From NCBI RefSeq assembly GCF_018812025.1, contig NC_063045.1, positions 19,550,420 to 19,614,419 on the forward strand: a stretch of DNA of 64,000 bases. The letters run 5' to 3'. The first letter of the stretch is position 1. The number at the start of each line of letters is the position of its first letter. The notes under the pieces were generated by a model, which did no database searches, was not told the DNA's origin, and saw only the letters and a program-made list of their open reading frames with translations. Position numbers and translations under genes: made by a program. Origin of the DNA: Megalobrama amblycephala. Taxonomy: Eukaryota; Chordata; Actinopteri; Cypriniformes; Xenocyprididae. Shown piece by piece: positions 25,868-38,883 of the stretch.

Positions 25868-27194
25868 AAATGAATACAAAAACATAAATAACAATTATAA
25901 CAATATTTATGGTATTATTTGTTTTACTACAATGTTAGTAAAAATTTTATTAAATTGGGGTGAAATATGACCTTGATATGCTTTTGTGAAATTAACCCTA
26001 TAATACGTTCTTCTGGTTTTGACTAAACTACAAAATGTTCAAAAACATTTTTTTTCAAAATTAAAATCATCCTTTTCTTGAAGTCAATTGCTTCTTTATA
26101 AAAAAAAATTCCAATAACCTCGACATTAATTAAGCTTGCTTGAAAAAAAAAGATTAATCGTTCAGCTATTCAGACTACTGGCTTTTCACAGTCTCTGAAT
26201 CTTGGGCTATTTCATTAAAAAAGGTGGATAAAGGTAGAGAAGGAACGATGAGGGAGCGCTGACGTTGAAAAGAAGTTGGCGGAGAACTGGGCTACGTTTG
26301 CAATCTCATGGGGAAATTGAGAGAGGAACAGCGCGAGATAAGCACAAACCTCGGCATTAGAAAAAATGCTCTGCAAAATAAAGACTCTACCCTCTTTTAA
26401 GGTAAGGAGGATAGTTGAGAGGGCAGAGAATAAGGAGCAGTCCTCATTTTTGAGTCAGCTGTCGCAGTACTCTTTGAAAAACAGGACACGCACCTGGTAG
26501 GTAAGAAAAAAAAGTGTGTTATGAAACCACAGTGAGCCCAGATCACATCTTTCGCTCTGAGGAGAACAGAAGGCCAAATGCTGAATCTTAACTGGCTTTC
26601 TTCTGCATGAGCCTTTTCTTTTTAACCTCCTGATCTTCAGTGCTGGAGGTATCCCTGCCTTTGAAATTTACCCATGAGCACTTTTAACATCTAACCTGTA
26701 TGTGATATCGCACCATCTGGATTCTTTGTTTTCGTTCTCGCCCCACTCATGGGAATCCATCCCTATTTTATTTCTTCTCCAACTGTACTACATTGAGAAG
26801 CTAATTACGGGCGTAGCGTTTGACCCCCGAGGCTGTTAAAAGTACCTTGTCACTGGCTCAGTTTGATGTGCCGTATATGTAGCCGAGTGCAATTAAGACC
26901 GGCAAGTCGAACTTCTCTTTCCGTCTCTCTAATTCTCTCTCTTTTTCGCAACGACAGGCTCTGACAGGACAATTTCTCCTCTGTGGGTGAGAAAGTAGGA
27001 GATCATGACATAGACTATCAATAACAGATGGAGGGACTTCTAGTAGGGGGGATTTTAAAGTGGCATATTTTACCTAATTCTTGTCAAATCGCTCAAAGTC
27101 AATACCTGTAAAAGATAGGCAACCTTCAGTCAAGGGTTGATATTTATCTGTGTTAATTGCTAGTTAAGGGCTGTTTAAGAACATAACGTAATAT
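25863..27194. other. Intergenic, no gene seen
   Basis: No exon, RNA gene or named repeat is recognised. Confidence 0.35.
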
Positions 27195-27785
27195 TTTGAT
27201 CCCAAAAATGAAAAGTATGTCATCATCTATTCACCCTCATGTCTTTCCAAACCTATTACCTTATTAACCTGCACTACCTTTTTTTTTGTCTGTGGAGCAC
27301 TAAAGAAGACACTTTGCAGAGTGTTCAAGCTGCTCTTTTCCATATAATAAAAATCAATGTAGACCCGGGCTGTAACAGCTCCTAAAATGACTAAAAGTAC
27401 TGTAAAATGATCATTAAAGTGGTTTGTATGACTATATGTGTTCTATATCCTTCTTATTAAATGCGAAATTTAAAAGATTTTCCACAGAGAACTCCACCGA
27501 TATGGGTCTGAAATCTTGTTTGTCATCAAGTTGCCAGATTTGACATCATTGACATCAAACATCACATTTCTGTGGAAGTTACAATTGAGGGGAGATTAAT
27601 GATGACGGCTTTTGATTATTGAAAACCTTTGTTTCTCGCACAAATCTATCGTACGGCTTCAGATAACAACACAACTACTTTTGCTGCTTTTTTGACGTTT
27701 TTAATGTCGCCATTCACTCATCTCTTTGCGCTTCAATGGCGGAAATAAAGTCGTACAGGTTTAGAACAACATGAGGGTGATATTT
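27195..27785. repeat. Fold-back repeat, GGGTTAGTTCACCC-related
   Basis: caaaaatgaaaagtatgtca and caccctcatgtctttccaaa on the left are answered by gtacaggtttagaacaacat and gagggtga on the right. It may lie within the ncan 3' UTR or just beyond it. Confidence 0.65.
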
Positions 27786-28324
27786 ATTTTTATTTTTGCG
27801 TGAATTGCACACTGAAAATCAGGATGAGCACCACTCCTCGCAACCCAAAAAACATCAATACTCAGAAATACTGTATAAATTAGGTTAATGTCTTACAAAG
27901 AGCAAACCAACATCAAAACAGTCAAGAAATACTGCATGAGCTAACGAATACCAAGCATTTCTTGGCTGTTTTGATTTTATCCCACGTTTTGAAAAGAAAT
28001 ACAATATTTACATGTTGTACCAACTCTCCTGCTCCATTAATGCTTATGTAAAAATACATAAACAGTTACCTAGAGTGTTTTCTACATTGAAGGTACGAAA
28101 GAACTTTCCTCATGGTTGATTCACTAAAATGAGATGGAACATTAACGGATAAAGAGACGGAAAAGTAAAATTGTTATAGTCCTTGTGAGGTCCAGCAGTG
28201 CCCCCTCTGATCATAATGGGGGTAGACTGACCCAGGTGAGAAGAGGGAAAAGGTGAAAGGCCGTCAGATATCAAAGATAAGGAGGTTTAGGTGAAAGGCT
28301 GGCGGAAAGGAGGGGATTATTTGG
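27786..28324 (-). other. Probable ncan 3' UTR
   Basis: Sequence directly downstream of the ncan stop on the minus strand, with no repeat inside. TTTATT near 27783-27796 gives AATAAA on the minus strand, a candidate poly(A) signal that overlaps the edge of the fold-back repeat. Confidence 0.4.
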
Positions 28325-28443
28325 TTAGAAATGGCCGTGACCCTCCTGTTGACCTCGATGACCTCCTGACCCGTGCCTCTTGTGCTTTCTGCGCTCGTGG
28401 TGGGACTTGTGGTGGTGGCGTCTGTAGCGGTGAGATCTCCGTG
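28325..28443 (-). CDS. ncan: ncan terminal coding exon: basic His/Arg tail
   Basis: With one carried-over base this exon encodes 39 residues and a TAA stop (complement of 28325-28327). The tail starts SRRSHRYRRHHHKSHHERRK and ends in a Gly/His-rich stretch closing on GHF. A run of Arg, His and Lys after the CCP domain is the known C-terminus of neurocan, and RRSHR with HKRH matches what I recall of the mammalian protein. This identifies ncan among the lecticans (brevican, versican and aggrecan tails differ). The acceptor is tattctcag. Confidence 0.93.
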
Positions 28444-28533
28444 CTGAGAATACAAGAAAAGAATCAAGTGTGAATGAATCTGGTGATTTGGTTCTTGATA
28501 TTGACTTTTAGCTAATAAAATCTGGACACTCAC

Positions 28534-28716
28534 ACTTTGTACAGATGATCTTGGGTCGGTCCCATTTGCCATTGGCACGACACTTGGTGGTGGGGACGTG
28601 GCGCTGTAGGAAACCGTCATCGCACTGGTAACGTACCACAGAGTGTATGTCGTAGTGCGAACGCTTCCGACCAATCAGGAAAGCATTGTCCACAGTGGGA
28701 GGAGCTCCGCATAGTA
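28534..28716 (-). CDS. ncan: ncan exon: sushi/CCP domain
   Basis: The 183-nt exon (phase 1-1) encodes one complement control protein module: [40 protein letters not shown], then [17 protein letters not shown]. The four cysteines and the YxCxxGF and GxWxxPxxxC patterns are present. CGAPP-V-NA-L-G with GKWDRP-I is the lectican form. The next intron is only 90 bp. Confidence 0.95.
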
Positions 28717-30835
28717 CTGCAAAAAAGACAATAATGTAGGATTATGAAAACATCCTTTTTTTAATATATGTTCCTGGAAATTTTTACAATTCTGTCAGAT
28801 ATTATTTTATTTTCATGGTAAGGATGATGAGCAATAACCGATGGCTATATTGTTTTGTTCAAATAAAATAAAAGTATAACACTAAAAGCTAAAATCAGTC
28901 ATTTTAAATGCTAGTACATTTTGGCAACACAACTTTGCAAATATTTATTAAACAATTTCCTAAAGATTACATTTAACAGTGTTATTTAAATTAGTGTTTT
29001 AAAAGATGATTTTTAATGACCATTAGATGAAGGCAGAGCTAAAAATAAAAATATATACATCAAAAAATTAAAAGAACATTTTTATTATATACAATTATAA
29101 ATAATTATGCAAAATACAAAATAATTATAATATAAAATATAATTTATAATAAAAAGGTATCATTACAACACAACGTTACAATGTACAGTATGAAAAATTA
29201 TTTTATTTTGCAATTTGCTAAAGATTACATTTAAAAGTCTTATTAAATTAGTGTTTTTACATCTTAACTTTTAATTACTGTTAGTTGGAGGCAAAGCTAA
29301 AAATAAAAATACATAAAAAATTAAAAGAACACTTTTAGTACAAAATTAGAATATAATAAAATAAAACAAATGAAACATATTAATTATAACAAACAAACAA
29401 ATAAATAAATAAATCATTTTATATTGATTTTTTTAATAAATAATAAATTATAAATAATTATAAGAAAAAAATAATAATAAATTAATATGTATTTTTAATT
29501 TTTATTTATGTATTTAAAAATAATTAATTATTTATAATATAAAAACAATATAAAGTGATGCATCCATAGTTCCTGGTGTCCTTGTGAATGATTCATTGTG
29601 AATCTTACTGCAACTAATAAAAAAATATAATAATAAAAATGTTTAATAATAATAATAAAATGTTTTCCCCAGCCACCTGTCAAATAGATCCCACTTTTAA
29701 AGATATAATCAATTCTTGATGGATAAAATCAAGTCCCACCTAACATTTTTTTTTATTGAATACTCTATTAACTGCCACATTATAGAGGAAATAGGTTTCA
29801 AATGCTGTTTCATGTTCAAGATTTATAGCTTGACAAATCAGAAGTGGAGTATGAAAAAAAAGAACTTCATTCCCTGCTGTGTTCCGATTCAACCCTAAAG
29901 CACCACAGCCCAGTGACAACAATCTACAGCAGTGCCTCGCGGTGACATTTAAGCAATTAAACAGGTTTAAAGACCTTGTTTCACTGCAGTTCCTTTTACT
30001 TTCATTAGGTGGCGCCCTTGGAGTTGAACCTCAGTGTACCGCTTGACTGAGGATGCAAGCTGCAGCAAGTCGGTCTGTTATTTTGTTGCGGTGGGCCAGT
30101 AAACACCACAGGGAACCAATCAGGGCGCAGGCACAAACAATTAGCCTGTGGTATACAGCTCCCCATACATTCACACTCTGAACAGCAAAGCTATAATCAA
30201 AGGCTGCTGCTATAATCACCTCAGCTTGTTCATTTGGTTGGAAACATCATAAAGCTGACCTGTGATTTGAGTGTTTAATGTCTTCACTCCAGCAGACTTT
30301 ATGGCCTTGGCACTTTAGTTTTTCCCTTTCACGTAAGATTTTCTTTATCAAATGCTCCAGAGCAAGTCGTGCCATTAACCTCCGTGAATCAAATCAATTC
30401 TGGCAAGGAACTGCAGGTTATCTGTAGCTCAGTACGGGCAGGAATTGCCACCTAATCAGTGATGGTATGAGCTGGAATTGATCTGGGAAGTCAGCTGGCT
30501 GGTTGTAAGCTTGATGAGTTTTGTTGTATGCCTTTTCAAGTGTGGGGGGGCTTCTTTGTCTGGAGAGAAAGTGATATGACCTTCAAGCTTGAGGACAGCA
30601 GGCAAACGGCACACTTAAAAAACTCACTCCGGCACTAAGCAACCGTCCTCGATCCACACAAGCCCAGTTCTGATTCAGCAGTAAATTATAAATAAATAAT
30701 AGAACATAAAATCAATACTCAATTCTGGACACAATGTACACTCAAATACAGTGGACTCAAAAAGTATTTGGACAACTAAGCCATGCTTAAAAATGTATAA
30801 TGTCACTGAATTATATATTTTCGCTGAGAAGACAA

Positions 30836-30837
<2 letters not shown>

Positions 30838-30906
<69 letters not shown>
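30838..30906. repeat. Compound (TA)n-(GA)n microsatellite
   Basis: TA dinucleotides followed by GA dinucleotides. Confidence 0.95.
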
Positions 30907-30909
<3 letters not shown>

Positions 30910-30979
30910 TATTTATAAAACAAAAATAACATATACATACGCAAGTTTTATATGTTTTATATATGTATGTGTATATATA

Positions 30980-31205
30980 CAGTATCTCACAGAAGTGAGT
31001 ACACTTTTATAGCCAGCGGTTTAGACATTAATGGCTGTGTGTTGAGTTATTTTTGAGGGAACATTAAATTTACACTGTTATACAAGCTGTACACTCACTA
31101 CTTTACATTGTAGCAAAGTGTCATTTCTTCAGTGTTATCACATGAAAAGATATAATAAAATATTAACAAAAATGTGCGGGTTGTACTCACTTCTGTGAGA
31201 TACTG
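30980..31205. mobile_element. Tc1-type MITE, 226 bp, TA target site
   Basis: The terminal inverted repeats are cagtatctcacagaagtgag and ctcacttctgtgagatactg. TA flanks both ends (30978-30979 and 31206-31207). It is too short to encode anything. Confidence 0.92.
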
Positions 31206-32278
31206 TATTGTCTAATGCAGTGGCATCCACACATTAAATAAATAAATTAATATACAAGTAAAATAATAATTAAATTAATGTTAACTAATATTTTCAATTC
31301 ACCTAACTTTTGAATTATGCTACATGCGGCAGTCATTTGAAGTGATTTTGTTCAACTGCAAGTTGAAGCATTTTCACAGAGGAAAAAGGAAAGTGGTTTA
31401 CAGCAGTGCTATCTTATTGACCAGCCTGAGCAAAATGCCCAAAGATGCATCACACCTCATTCATCCAAATATCAAAACTGGCAGGGAAAAGTCAAGGTGA
31501 TTCAATAACACAGACATAGATAGGGGTTCTTCAACTGAGTCAGCATCACCCTGAGACTTGTGCTAAACACTTTGGATTCAGGCATCTTTACCTCCAGCAA
31601 AATCTGTAGCTCAGCATAAAAACTATTACAACATGAGAGAAGCAAACTGGCAGTAGGTCTGTTTAAAGCACATATCTCATGAGTTAATTTCATGCATTGC
31701 TTCTCTATGCTTTTCTTAAGGGATTCTATTATTGTATTAAGGCTTCACTGGAGGGATTGCATGATCAATAGCGGTGACAGTTTGAATGATAGAATGGCTG
31801 GGGAAGGGCTGATGGACAAAAAGGGACAGCGAAGCAGGTGGTGGGGGTGGTTGAAAATGTTTCCCAGGTGGTCTTGCAAACGACAGCTGGCTGAGCTGTG
31901 TATGCAGCCATATGACTGTTTGCTCGAAATTGAACAAGCCCACCATCGATTAAAATCAGTGGCTGTTGCCCAGAGTAACCCCTGTGCACACTATTACAAT
32001 AACCATGTTAATGTATATGTGTACTTGAAGATTTTCAGAGAACTTAATAGCTTTCGTCCAGTCTGTTTGCAAGATTAAATGAGCAAGATTAAAAGAGGTT
32101 CATAAGGGCCAACTGGAGAACAGGTCCATCAGAGGATGCATCTCAGGAGTCCCACACCACGGCGGACCTACTTTGGAAAGCCAATAAGACTTGTTTCATT
32201 TAAATGTATATTAAATGTAATATTTTATTTGATGATGGATTTCAATTAAATATTTAGCTTAAATATATAGATATTTAA

Positions 32279-32779
32279 AGGGTTAGTTCACCCAAAAATG
32301 AAATCTCACCCTCAAGTCGTTCCAAACCTGCAAGACCATCATTCATCTTCGGAACACAAATTATGATATTGTTGATGAAATCTGAGAGGTTTTTTATCTC
32401 CCACAGAAAGCAACAAAATTACCACATACTCTATTCAAGGTCCAGAAAAGTAGTAAAGACATCGTTAAAATAGTCAATGTGACTACAGTGGTTCAACCCG
32501 ACTTTATTTATTAACGTCATTATTTTTGTTTTGTTTTTGCGCACAAAAAGTATTCTTGTCGCTTTTAACATTTTAACGATGTCTTTACTACTTTTCTAGA
32601 CCTTGAATATGGTAATTTCATTGCTTTCTATAGGAGATTAAAAAAAAAAACCCTCTTGGATTTCATCAAACATATCTTAATTTGTGTTCTGAACATGAAC
32701 AAAGGTCTTACGGGTTTGGAACGACATGAGGGTGAATACTTAATGACAGAAATTTAATGGGTAAACTAACCCTTTAAGT
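32279..32779. repeat. Fold-back element, GGGTTAGTTCACCC family
   Basis: aaagggttagttcacccaaa at the left and ggtaaactaaccctttaa at the right, with inner mirrored blocks (tccagaaaagtagtaaagac against tactacttttctagacc). It is closely similar to the copies at 18955 and 35603. Confidence 0.9.
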
Positions 32780-33482
32780 TAAACATCTCATTTGAAATCT
32801 GATTGAAAATCTAATATCCAATTTATGGTGTTGTTTTGAGGTTTTTTTTTGTAGCAAATTTTTATCAAGTGCCAAGTAAGCCTACCACATAAGCTCAAAC
32901 ACATTTTTAATAATGAATTGAGTGTTCAATTATGGAACGGAGGTGAGGATTTCAATTGGATGTGAGAAATGTGTTTCATTGGCTCTTCAGACCAGGCTCG
33001 TCATGGTCTGGACCCCTTGAGAGGGATTCTCTGATGGACCTGATCTCCGGTTGCCTCTTGTGAACCAGAGGTGCCTCTTTAAATCTAGCTAGGGCAGACG
33101 GACCCGACGGATTCCATACTCTCAGTCTGCTTCATATGTAAATGACCAGATAAAACAAGTCTAATGAGTCCATAGTGGTGTGGGTGAAGCAGACTGCGTC
33201 AGAGCTAGACAGCTAAAAGTGGCTGAAGAGAACCAGTCATGTCCGTCATGTCATGATCGAGGCTTTGAACACACAGCCCTCCTGAGGACCCACCATCACA
33301 TCCTCAGAACAAAATGAGTGACAGTTATTGCTGAGGTCCTTGTCTGATGGCGAAAGACGTGAGAAGAATTGGTGAAGTGGGAACTGTCGAAAAATGAAGC
33401 CGTACAAACTGATATGACAAGTTCAGTGTGACATAAAGAAAAAGTGGAAGGGAATGAATGTACAATATGGGATTTTGTTCCC

Positions 33483-33774
33483 AGAAATAGTACCCCAAAA
33501 ATGAGAATTCAGTCATCATTTACTCACCCTCATGTTGTTACAAACCAGTATGATATTTTGAAGAATGCTGGTAACCAGACAGTTTTGGCTTCCATTGACT
33601 TGCGTTGTATTTTTTTGTCGATATAATGAATTCAATGGGAACACGAAACAGTTTGGTACCAGCATTCTTCTTTTATGTTCCACAGAACAAAGAAAGTAAT
33701 ACAGTTTGGAACAACATGAGGACGAGTAAATAATGACCGAAATTGTATTTTTTGGAGGGCTATCCTTTTAAGCT
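33483..33774. repeat. Diverged fold-back element
   Basis: The left arm taccccaaaaatgagaattc with caccctcatgttgttacaaa is mirrored by tttggaacaacatgaggac and aaattgtattttttgg. A second diverged piece ends at 34102 (acagaactatccctttaa). Confidence 0.75.
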
Positions 33775-34323
33775 TTCAAGCTTCAAAAAGGACACAAAAG
33801 CATGTAAAATTATCACAAAATTGGTTGATATGACTCATGAACTATATTTCAAGTCTTCTAAAGTCATGTGATAAAAGCTTTGTGTGAGAACAAATCGTTC
33901 TTGTGAGTCGAATCTTTTCAATGAATCGTTGATCCATTTTGTTCATGAATCATCACTGATCAGGTTCTTGAGTTCAACTCTGATTCATTGTAATTGCATG
34001 GCAAAGCGTGAACAGTTCATTATTCAAAATGAATCCTTTTGTGTTCCACATAAGAAATAAAGTCAATTGGGTTCTGAATGACATGACAGAACTATCCCTT
34101 TAAAGAAGCAGAATGGATTTAAATCTAAGGAAGGGATATAAATGAAAGAGGATATGAGGAACATCTCATGAAGAACATGAACCTGTGTGAATTAAGTTAA
34201 CAAAAGGAGGTCAGAAATAAAGGAAACAGTACAGTGAGGTATAAAGCAAGGCGGTACAGTATTTGTCCTCTTTTCCAAAAGCCTCCTCTCTCTCTCTCTC
34301 TTTCTCTCTCTCTCGCTCATCAC

Positions 34324-34468
34324 CTGTGCCTTTCTTGCAGATGTAGGGCAGGTTGTAGTTGCAGGGCACATCGTTCCATTTGCCGTTCTCATGGGCGATC
34401 ATCACCACGCAGTCCTCTCCGCCCGCAAAAAAATTATCCGGCTGGTTCTCCCTCCAGTTCTCATATTG
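34324..34468 (-). CDS. ncan: ncan exon: C-type lectin domain, part 3
   Basis: The 145-nt exon encodes [20 protein letters not shown] then [20 protein letters not shown] and PYICKKGT. The QPD and WND motifs are the calcium/sugar-site residues of C-type lectins, QPD being the galactose-type form. The three cysteines complete the domain (159+83+145 = 387 nt). The acceptor is tcctccag. The donor gtgatg lies directly beside a long GA/CT tract (34284-34316), which is unusual. Confidence 0.95.
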
Positions 34469-34667
34469 CTGGAGGAGGAATGGGGATATTTCAGGGCTAA
34501 ATCCAATCCCATGGCTTTACTAGGTATTTAGTGTACCGTCTTACATATCCATTGCATTACAAATGGGTTTTCAGAAACATCTAATGGGTCTGATATAATA
34601 TATTATATAAACTTGTTTGGTACCTAAATGGTTTGAAAACTATGTTCTGACACATGTATTCTTCTGA

Positions 34668-34671
<4 letters not shown>

Positions 34672-34721
<50 letters not shown>
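34672..34721. repeat. (TA)n microsatellite inside a short hairpin
   Basis: TA dinucleotides flanked by inverted strings: tgtattcttctgatac at the left and gtatcagaagaataca at the right. Confidence 0.9.
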
Positions 34722-34723
<2 letters not shown>

Positions 34724-34860
34724 TCAGAAGAATACAAGTATCAGAACATACAGTACAATTAATCACTTAGATTAACCACAGTATGATAATGCAGGCAGTA
34801 TGATCAGGTAGATTATGCAAATGGAAGCACAAGTCTCTCTCTCTCTCTCATATACACACA

Positions 34861-36716
34861 CAGTGCGCTGCATACATGAGTACACCCCCTCTGAACAAAT
34901 ACAAAAGATGTATTTTCTTAACGATCACTAACACATTTCATGGAAAGATGGGAAAACTGAAATGTATTAAACATATACTTAATAAAAACAGAGAAATATA
35001 TGTCATTAATATCTGTAAAATAAACAAATGTATAATATTCTAGTACTTAGTATGTCCTCCATAATTTTAAGTATACTGCTCTGACCCTTCTTGGCATGGA
35101 GTGTACAAGTTCATGACAAATGATCACATCTGTCCTGTTTAACTCCTGGATGATAAGCTCCTTAAATGCCCTGATCTTTAATGGGGAGTGTTGCTCAACT
35201 TGTCTCCCCCACAGGAGCTCAAGAGTGTTAAGATTGATACATGTCCAGTGAGGACAGCAACCATGCACGTCTCTTCTGCAGGCTGCATCTTACTCTGTGA
35301 TACAGTCACTCTTTTCATAGCTTTTGCTGGCTCTGAGACTCTCGCTTGGTATTTCTCCTGCTCTTTGTCTAGCAAAAAAGAAAAAAATCCCTCATCACTA
35401 AATGAAAGCTTAAAATGAAGGCCTGCTTATTTTAGGGGCCTTGTCACAAGTCGATTGTTTTTGAATTTCTGTGTTACCTTGCTATATTTTCACATTTAAA
35501 ACAATGACTTGGTAATCCTCTTGTGCCACTGTCCTCTTTTGTGCTAAGAAATAAGTCTTCTGACAGTTCTCTCCCAAGTGCTTCCATTGATGTCAGCATT
35601 AAAGGGTTAGTTCACCCAAAAATGAAATTTCTGTCATTAATTACTCACCCTCATGTCATCCCAAAACCCGTAAGACCTTCATCTTCGGAACACAAATGAA
35701 GATATTTTTGATGAAATCCGAGGGTTTCTAATCCACACATAGGCAGCAACATCATTGCACCTTATAAGGTCTAAAAAAGTAGTAAAGACATCGTTAAAAT
35801 AGTCAATGTGACTACAGTGGTTCAACCTTAATGTTATGAAGCGACGAGAATACGTTTTGTATGCAAAAACAAAACAAAAATAACTACTTTATTTAACAAT
35901 TTGAACGGTTGTCATACGTAGTTGACGCAGTGCAGGGTTCCGTGTTCTATGTCAGAATGGTGAATCATTATTGGCTGGCTCCCGTGTCAACATCACAGGC
36001 ATGCGTCGTGCTGCTCATGTATACAGCAACGGCCAATACTGAGCCGGCGTTTGGATGTAAACACAGAAGCCTGCACTGCTTGACAACTGTTCAAATTGTT
36101 ATTTTTGTTTTGTTTTTGCACACAGAAAGTGTTCTAGCCGCTTCATAACATTAAGTTTGAACCACTGTAGTCACATGGACTCTTTTAACAATGTCTTTAA
36201 TACCTTTCTGGACCTCAAAAGGTGCAATGACGTTGCTGCCTATGTGTGGTTCAGAAACCCTGAAAATATTTATTTTTGTTCTGAAAATGAATGAAGGTCT
36301 TACGGATTTGGAACGACATGAGGGTGAGTACTTAATGACAGAAATTTCATTTTTGGGTGAACTAACCCTTTAAGTCTGAGAATTATTAAGTGGTCTATAT
36401 TACACTTTTAATTTACTTCTCAAGAAATTACTTATCTTTAAATGTTTTGGATCAAAAATTGCCTTAAACTTACACCAGAAAAAATTATTTAGTAACTTTC
36501 AGGAGGGTGTACTCATTTTTGCAACACAACATTTTGTCACTTTGATAAGAAAATCTTATTTTTCTGAATAATTTTGACATGCTTCTTTGGTAACTGATCA
36601 AGCAGACTTGCTGGAACATTATATCTATAAAGAACCCTAACATGACTTCTAAGTAAAGAGTAATTGTCGAATTTGTTGAGTTTCAGAGGGGGTGTACTCA
36701 TTTATGCTGTGCACTG
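34861..36716 (-). mobile_element. Tc1-like transposon relic with nested fold-back element
   Basis: The left end cagtgcgctgcatacatgag and right end ctcatttatgctgtgcactg are inverted repeats. A minus-strand transposase fragment at 35047-35268 ends with the family's LVHSMPRRVRAV block, and the NPIE position is damaged. A GGGTTAGTTCACCC fold-back (35603-36375) sits inside. The left flanking TA is no longer present; the right TA is. The whole lies in the ncan intron between lectin exons 2 and 3. Confidence 0.85.
35603..36375. repeat. Fold-back element nested in the Tc1-like relic
   Basis: taaagggttagttcacccaa at the left and tgggtgaactaaccctttaa at the right, with mirrored inner blocks. It is the longest copy in the window and interrupts the Tc1-like relic. 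Confidence 0.9.
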
Positions 36717-36800
36717 TAATATATCAATCTATTTCAAATATATGAATAAAAATATACATAGCAAATTTTATTTCATTTATGCATTTTGTGCCAGACTCAC

Positions 36801-36883
36801 CAGATCCATGTTATCGGTCCACTGGAAGTCATCTTCCACCATCCTGTCATTCAGGCCAATCCATGTGTTCTCATGGCTCATTC
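36801..36883 (-). CDS. ncan: ncan exon: C-type lectin domain, part 2
   Basis: The 83-nt exon matches the usual middle lectin-exon length in lecticans. It encodes [20 protein letters not shown] followed by QWTDNMDL, including the family WIGL motif. The acceptor is tcag before GAATGAGCC and the donor is gtgagt at 36795-36800. Phase 1 in and phase 0 out agree with both neighbours. Confidence 0.95.
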
Positions 36884-38711
36884 CTGATTTAAAAGCACAA
36901 AATATTTCAAATGATTTCTTTTTTAATTAAAAACATAGTATATTTTGAATTATGGAACGGATTTCAATTAGAAGTGAGAAATGTGTTTCATTGGCTCTCC
37001 AGAACTCTCCAGTTGGCTCTCCAGGTCCATCATGGTCTGGAACGCTAGAGAGGGATTCTCTGGATTCCAGAGAATCCTTGCTTCACATGTTAATGACCAA
37101 ATAAAAAAAGTCTAATGTTTTAAAAGCACAAAACATTTCAAATTATTATTTTTTCTATTAAAACATACTATATTTTCTGCATTAATTTTGAAGTTTTTAC
37201 TTTGTAGGACAACCATATTTAAAAATATTTAAATATTTAAGCCTTCTTTTTTTCCATAAGACTTAAATTAATACTATGTATAACCAACAACCTGGAAGAC
37301 CTGGTTCACACTAGGTGTAAATAGGGTATTAGTGTCATAAAATGCAGTGATAATGATTCCCCTTTAAGTTGTAGTCTGCTTTATATCTTCTACAGGGCCA
37401 CTGGGAGCCGACTGATGGTGTTATCACAATTCAAGCTCAAGCCAGAAGCCATCAGATCGTCCCCAAGATGCATTTGTGAGGACTTTTTTTATTTTTTTTG
37501 GTCTGGGTGTAATGGAATTTCAATCATGGTGTTACTGATTAACATCATTACAGGGCCCATTAATCTTCCTAATGGCTGTGCCCCCTTTATTGCAAGGGTG
37601 GAGATGTCCATTTTCAAGGCGATTAAACACACTTTTTGGTGAGCGCTGTGGCTCTGTGAGCAGACAGCAGCAGACAGCATACTGTGAGAGGCCACGGTGA
37701 GCATCATTACGCTGGATTTAGGCTCGACCAGGGGCGGCAGACATAATGCAATCTGTGCTGTGTGGGAGGTCAGCAGTCCTGTCTCTTATCTTAGTTATGT
37801 GGCTTGCTATTTAATGATTTAAATAAACTGGCCACACCCCACAGGAAGCAGAATGTGAATGACAGGAAGTGGAGATTAAAAAATATGAAACTTTACTGAG
37901 CGCCCTCCCACTTTTTCAGTTGCCCTGGTTTCTGAAGTATTTTTCCCATAGGGATTTTTAAAAAGTCACATAAAAAGAGTTATATAACAAACCAGCATAA
38001 CCAGCTACAGAGTAAACAACAACATCATAAACTTTGAATTGAAAAAACTATTTGAAAATCTGACAAAAAGACAAAGGTTCAAGACCGTGTACTTATGAGC
38101 GAAAAAGAGAAAGAACAACAACAACAATACATTTTCAACTTATAGTAATATATGCATCTAAACATATTTAAGTAGTTTGTGAGTAGGGAGACTCTATCAT
38201 ATCATTCATCAACACTGAAAAGTCCTTTTGGTGCAATTTTCTTGTCGCGATTCTGTGATTGGTGGAGGTTTTATACCTGGAATTCCAGTGTTAAACATGA
38301 TTATTTAAAAAAAAAATAAGTTGAAAGAATGCAGGCTGATGGCTTCAACAAAAGCATAAATTATCATTTAATCTCACAGTTCACAGTAGGTCTGTTTGAC
38401 TTTAATAAGTTATTGTTAAAAACCAATTCCCCTACGGAGAAAATTCATTTTTACTTCTGGAACCCAGCTGTTGCACTCTATTGATAGAAATTCAGTAAGT
38501 AATGCAATTCTGAGAAATGAAGTGTTCTTTTTCGTATCTGTACTTCCTGTTAAAACAGCAAGTTTTGGCTAATCATTTGCAATTGATTTTAGAAGGACCG
38601 ACAATTTCATTCTAGAAAGCATTTGTTTGGACAAAAACGTATAGTCCAGGATGAGTCATCAAAATTTTGGTACATTTTCCTGTACGAAAGACTTTAAATT
38701 TTAAATTCTTT

Positions 38712-38830
38712 TACACTACCATTCAAAGGTTTGGGGTTGGTAAGACGTTTTTATTAAAGAAATTAATACTTTTATTCATCAGGGAAGCATTTATAATGTT
38801 ACAAAAAAGATTTAAAAGTACACTAGCATA
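38712..38830. repeat. Dispersed fish repeat fragment
   Basis: taccattcaaaggtttgggg followed by an A/T-rich block with catcagggaagcattta is a string seen in many fish introns. It lies about 50 bp from the donor of ncan lectin exon 1. Confidence 0.55.
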
Positions 38831-38883
38831 TTGAACCTGCAGAACTTTGTTTGTGCATTTGTTTAAATTGAGCAGATACTGAC

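Larger units (their letters stand above)
28717..34323 (-). other. ncan intron between lectin part 3 and CCP
   Basis: A 5.6-kb intron. 28740-29680 is extremely AT-rich with TAAT/TAAA runs. The rest holds a Tc1-like end at 30749, a Tc1-type MITE at 30980, fold-backs at 32279 and 33483, and a locally repeated block at 32935-33170. No exon was found. Confidence 0.75.

Noticed and set aside
30800..31012. Open frame with IYIYIY and ERERER runs
   Set aside because: Translated microsatellite.
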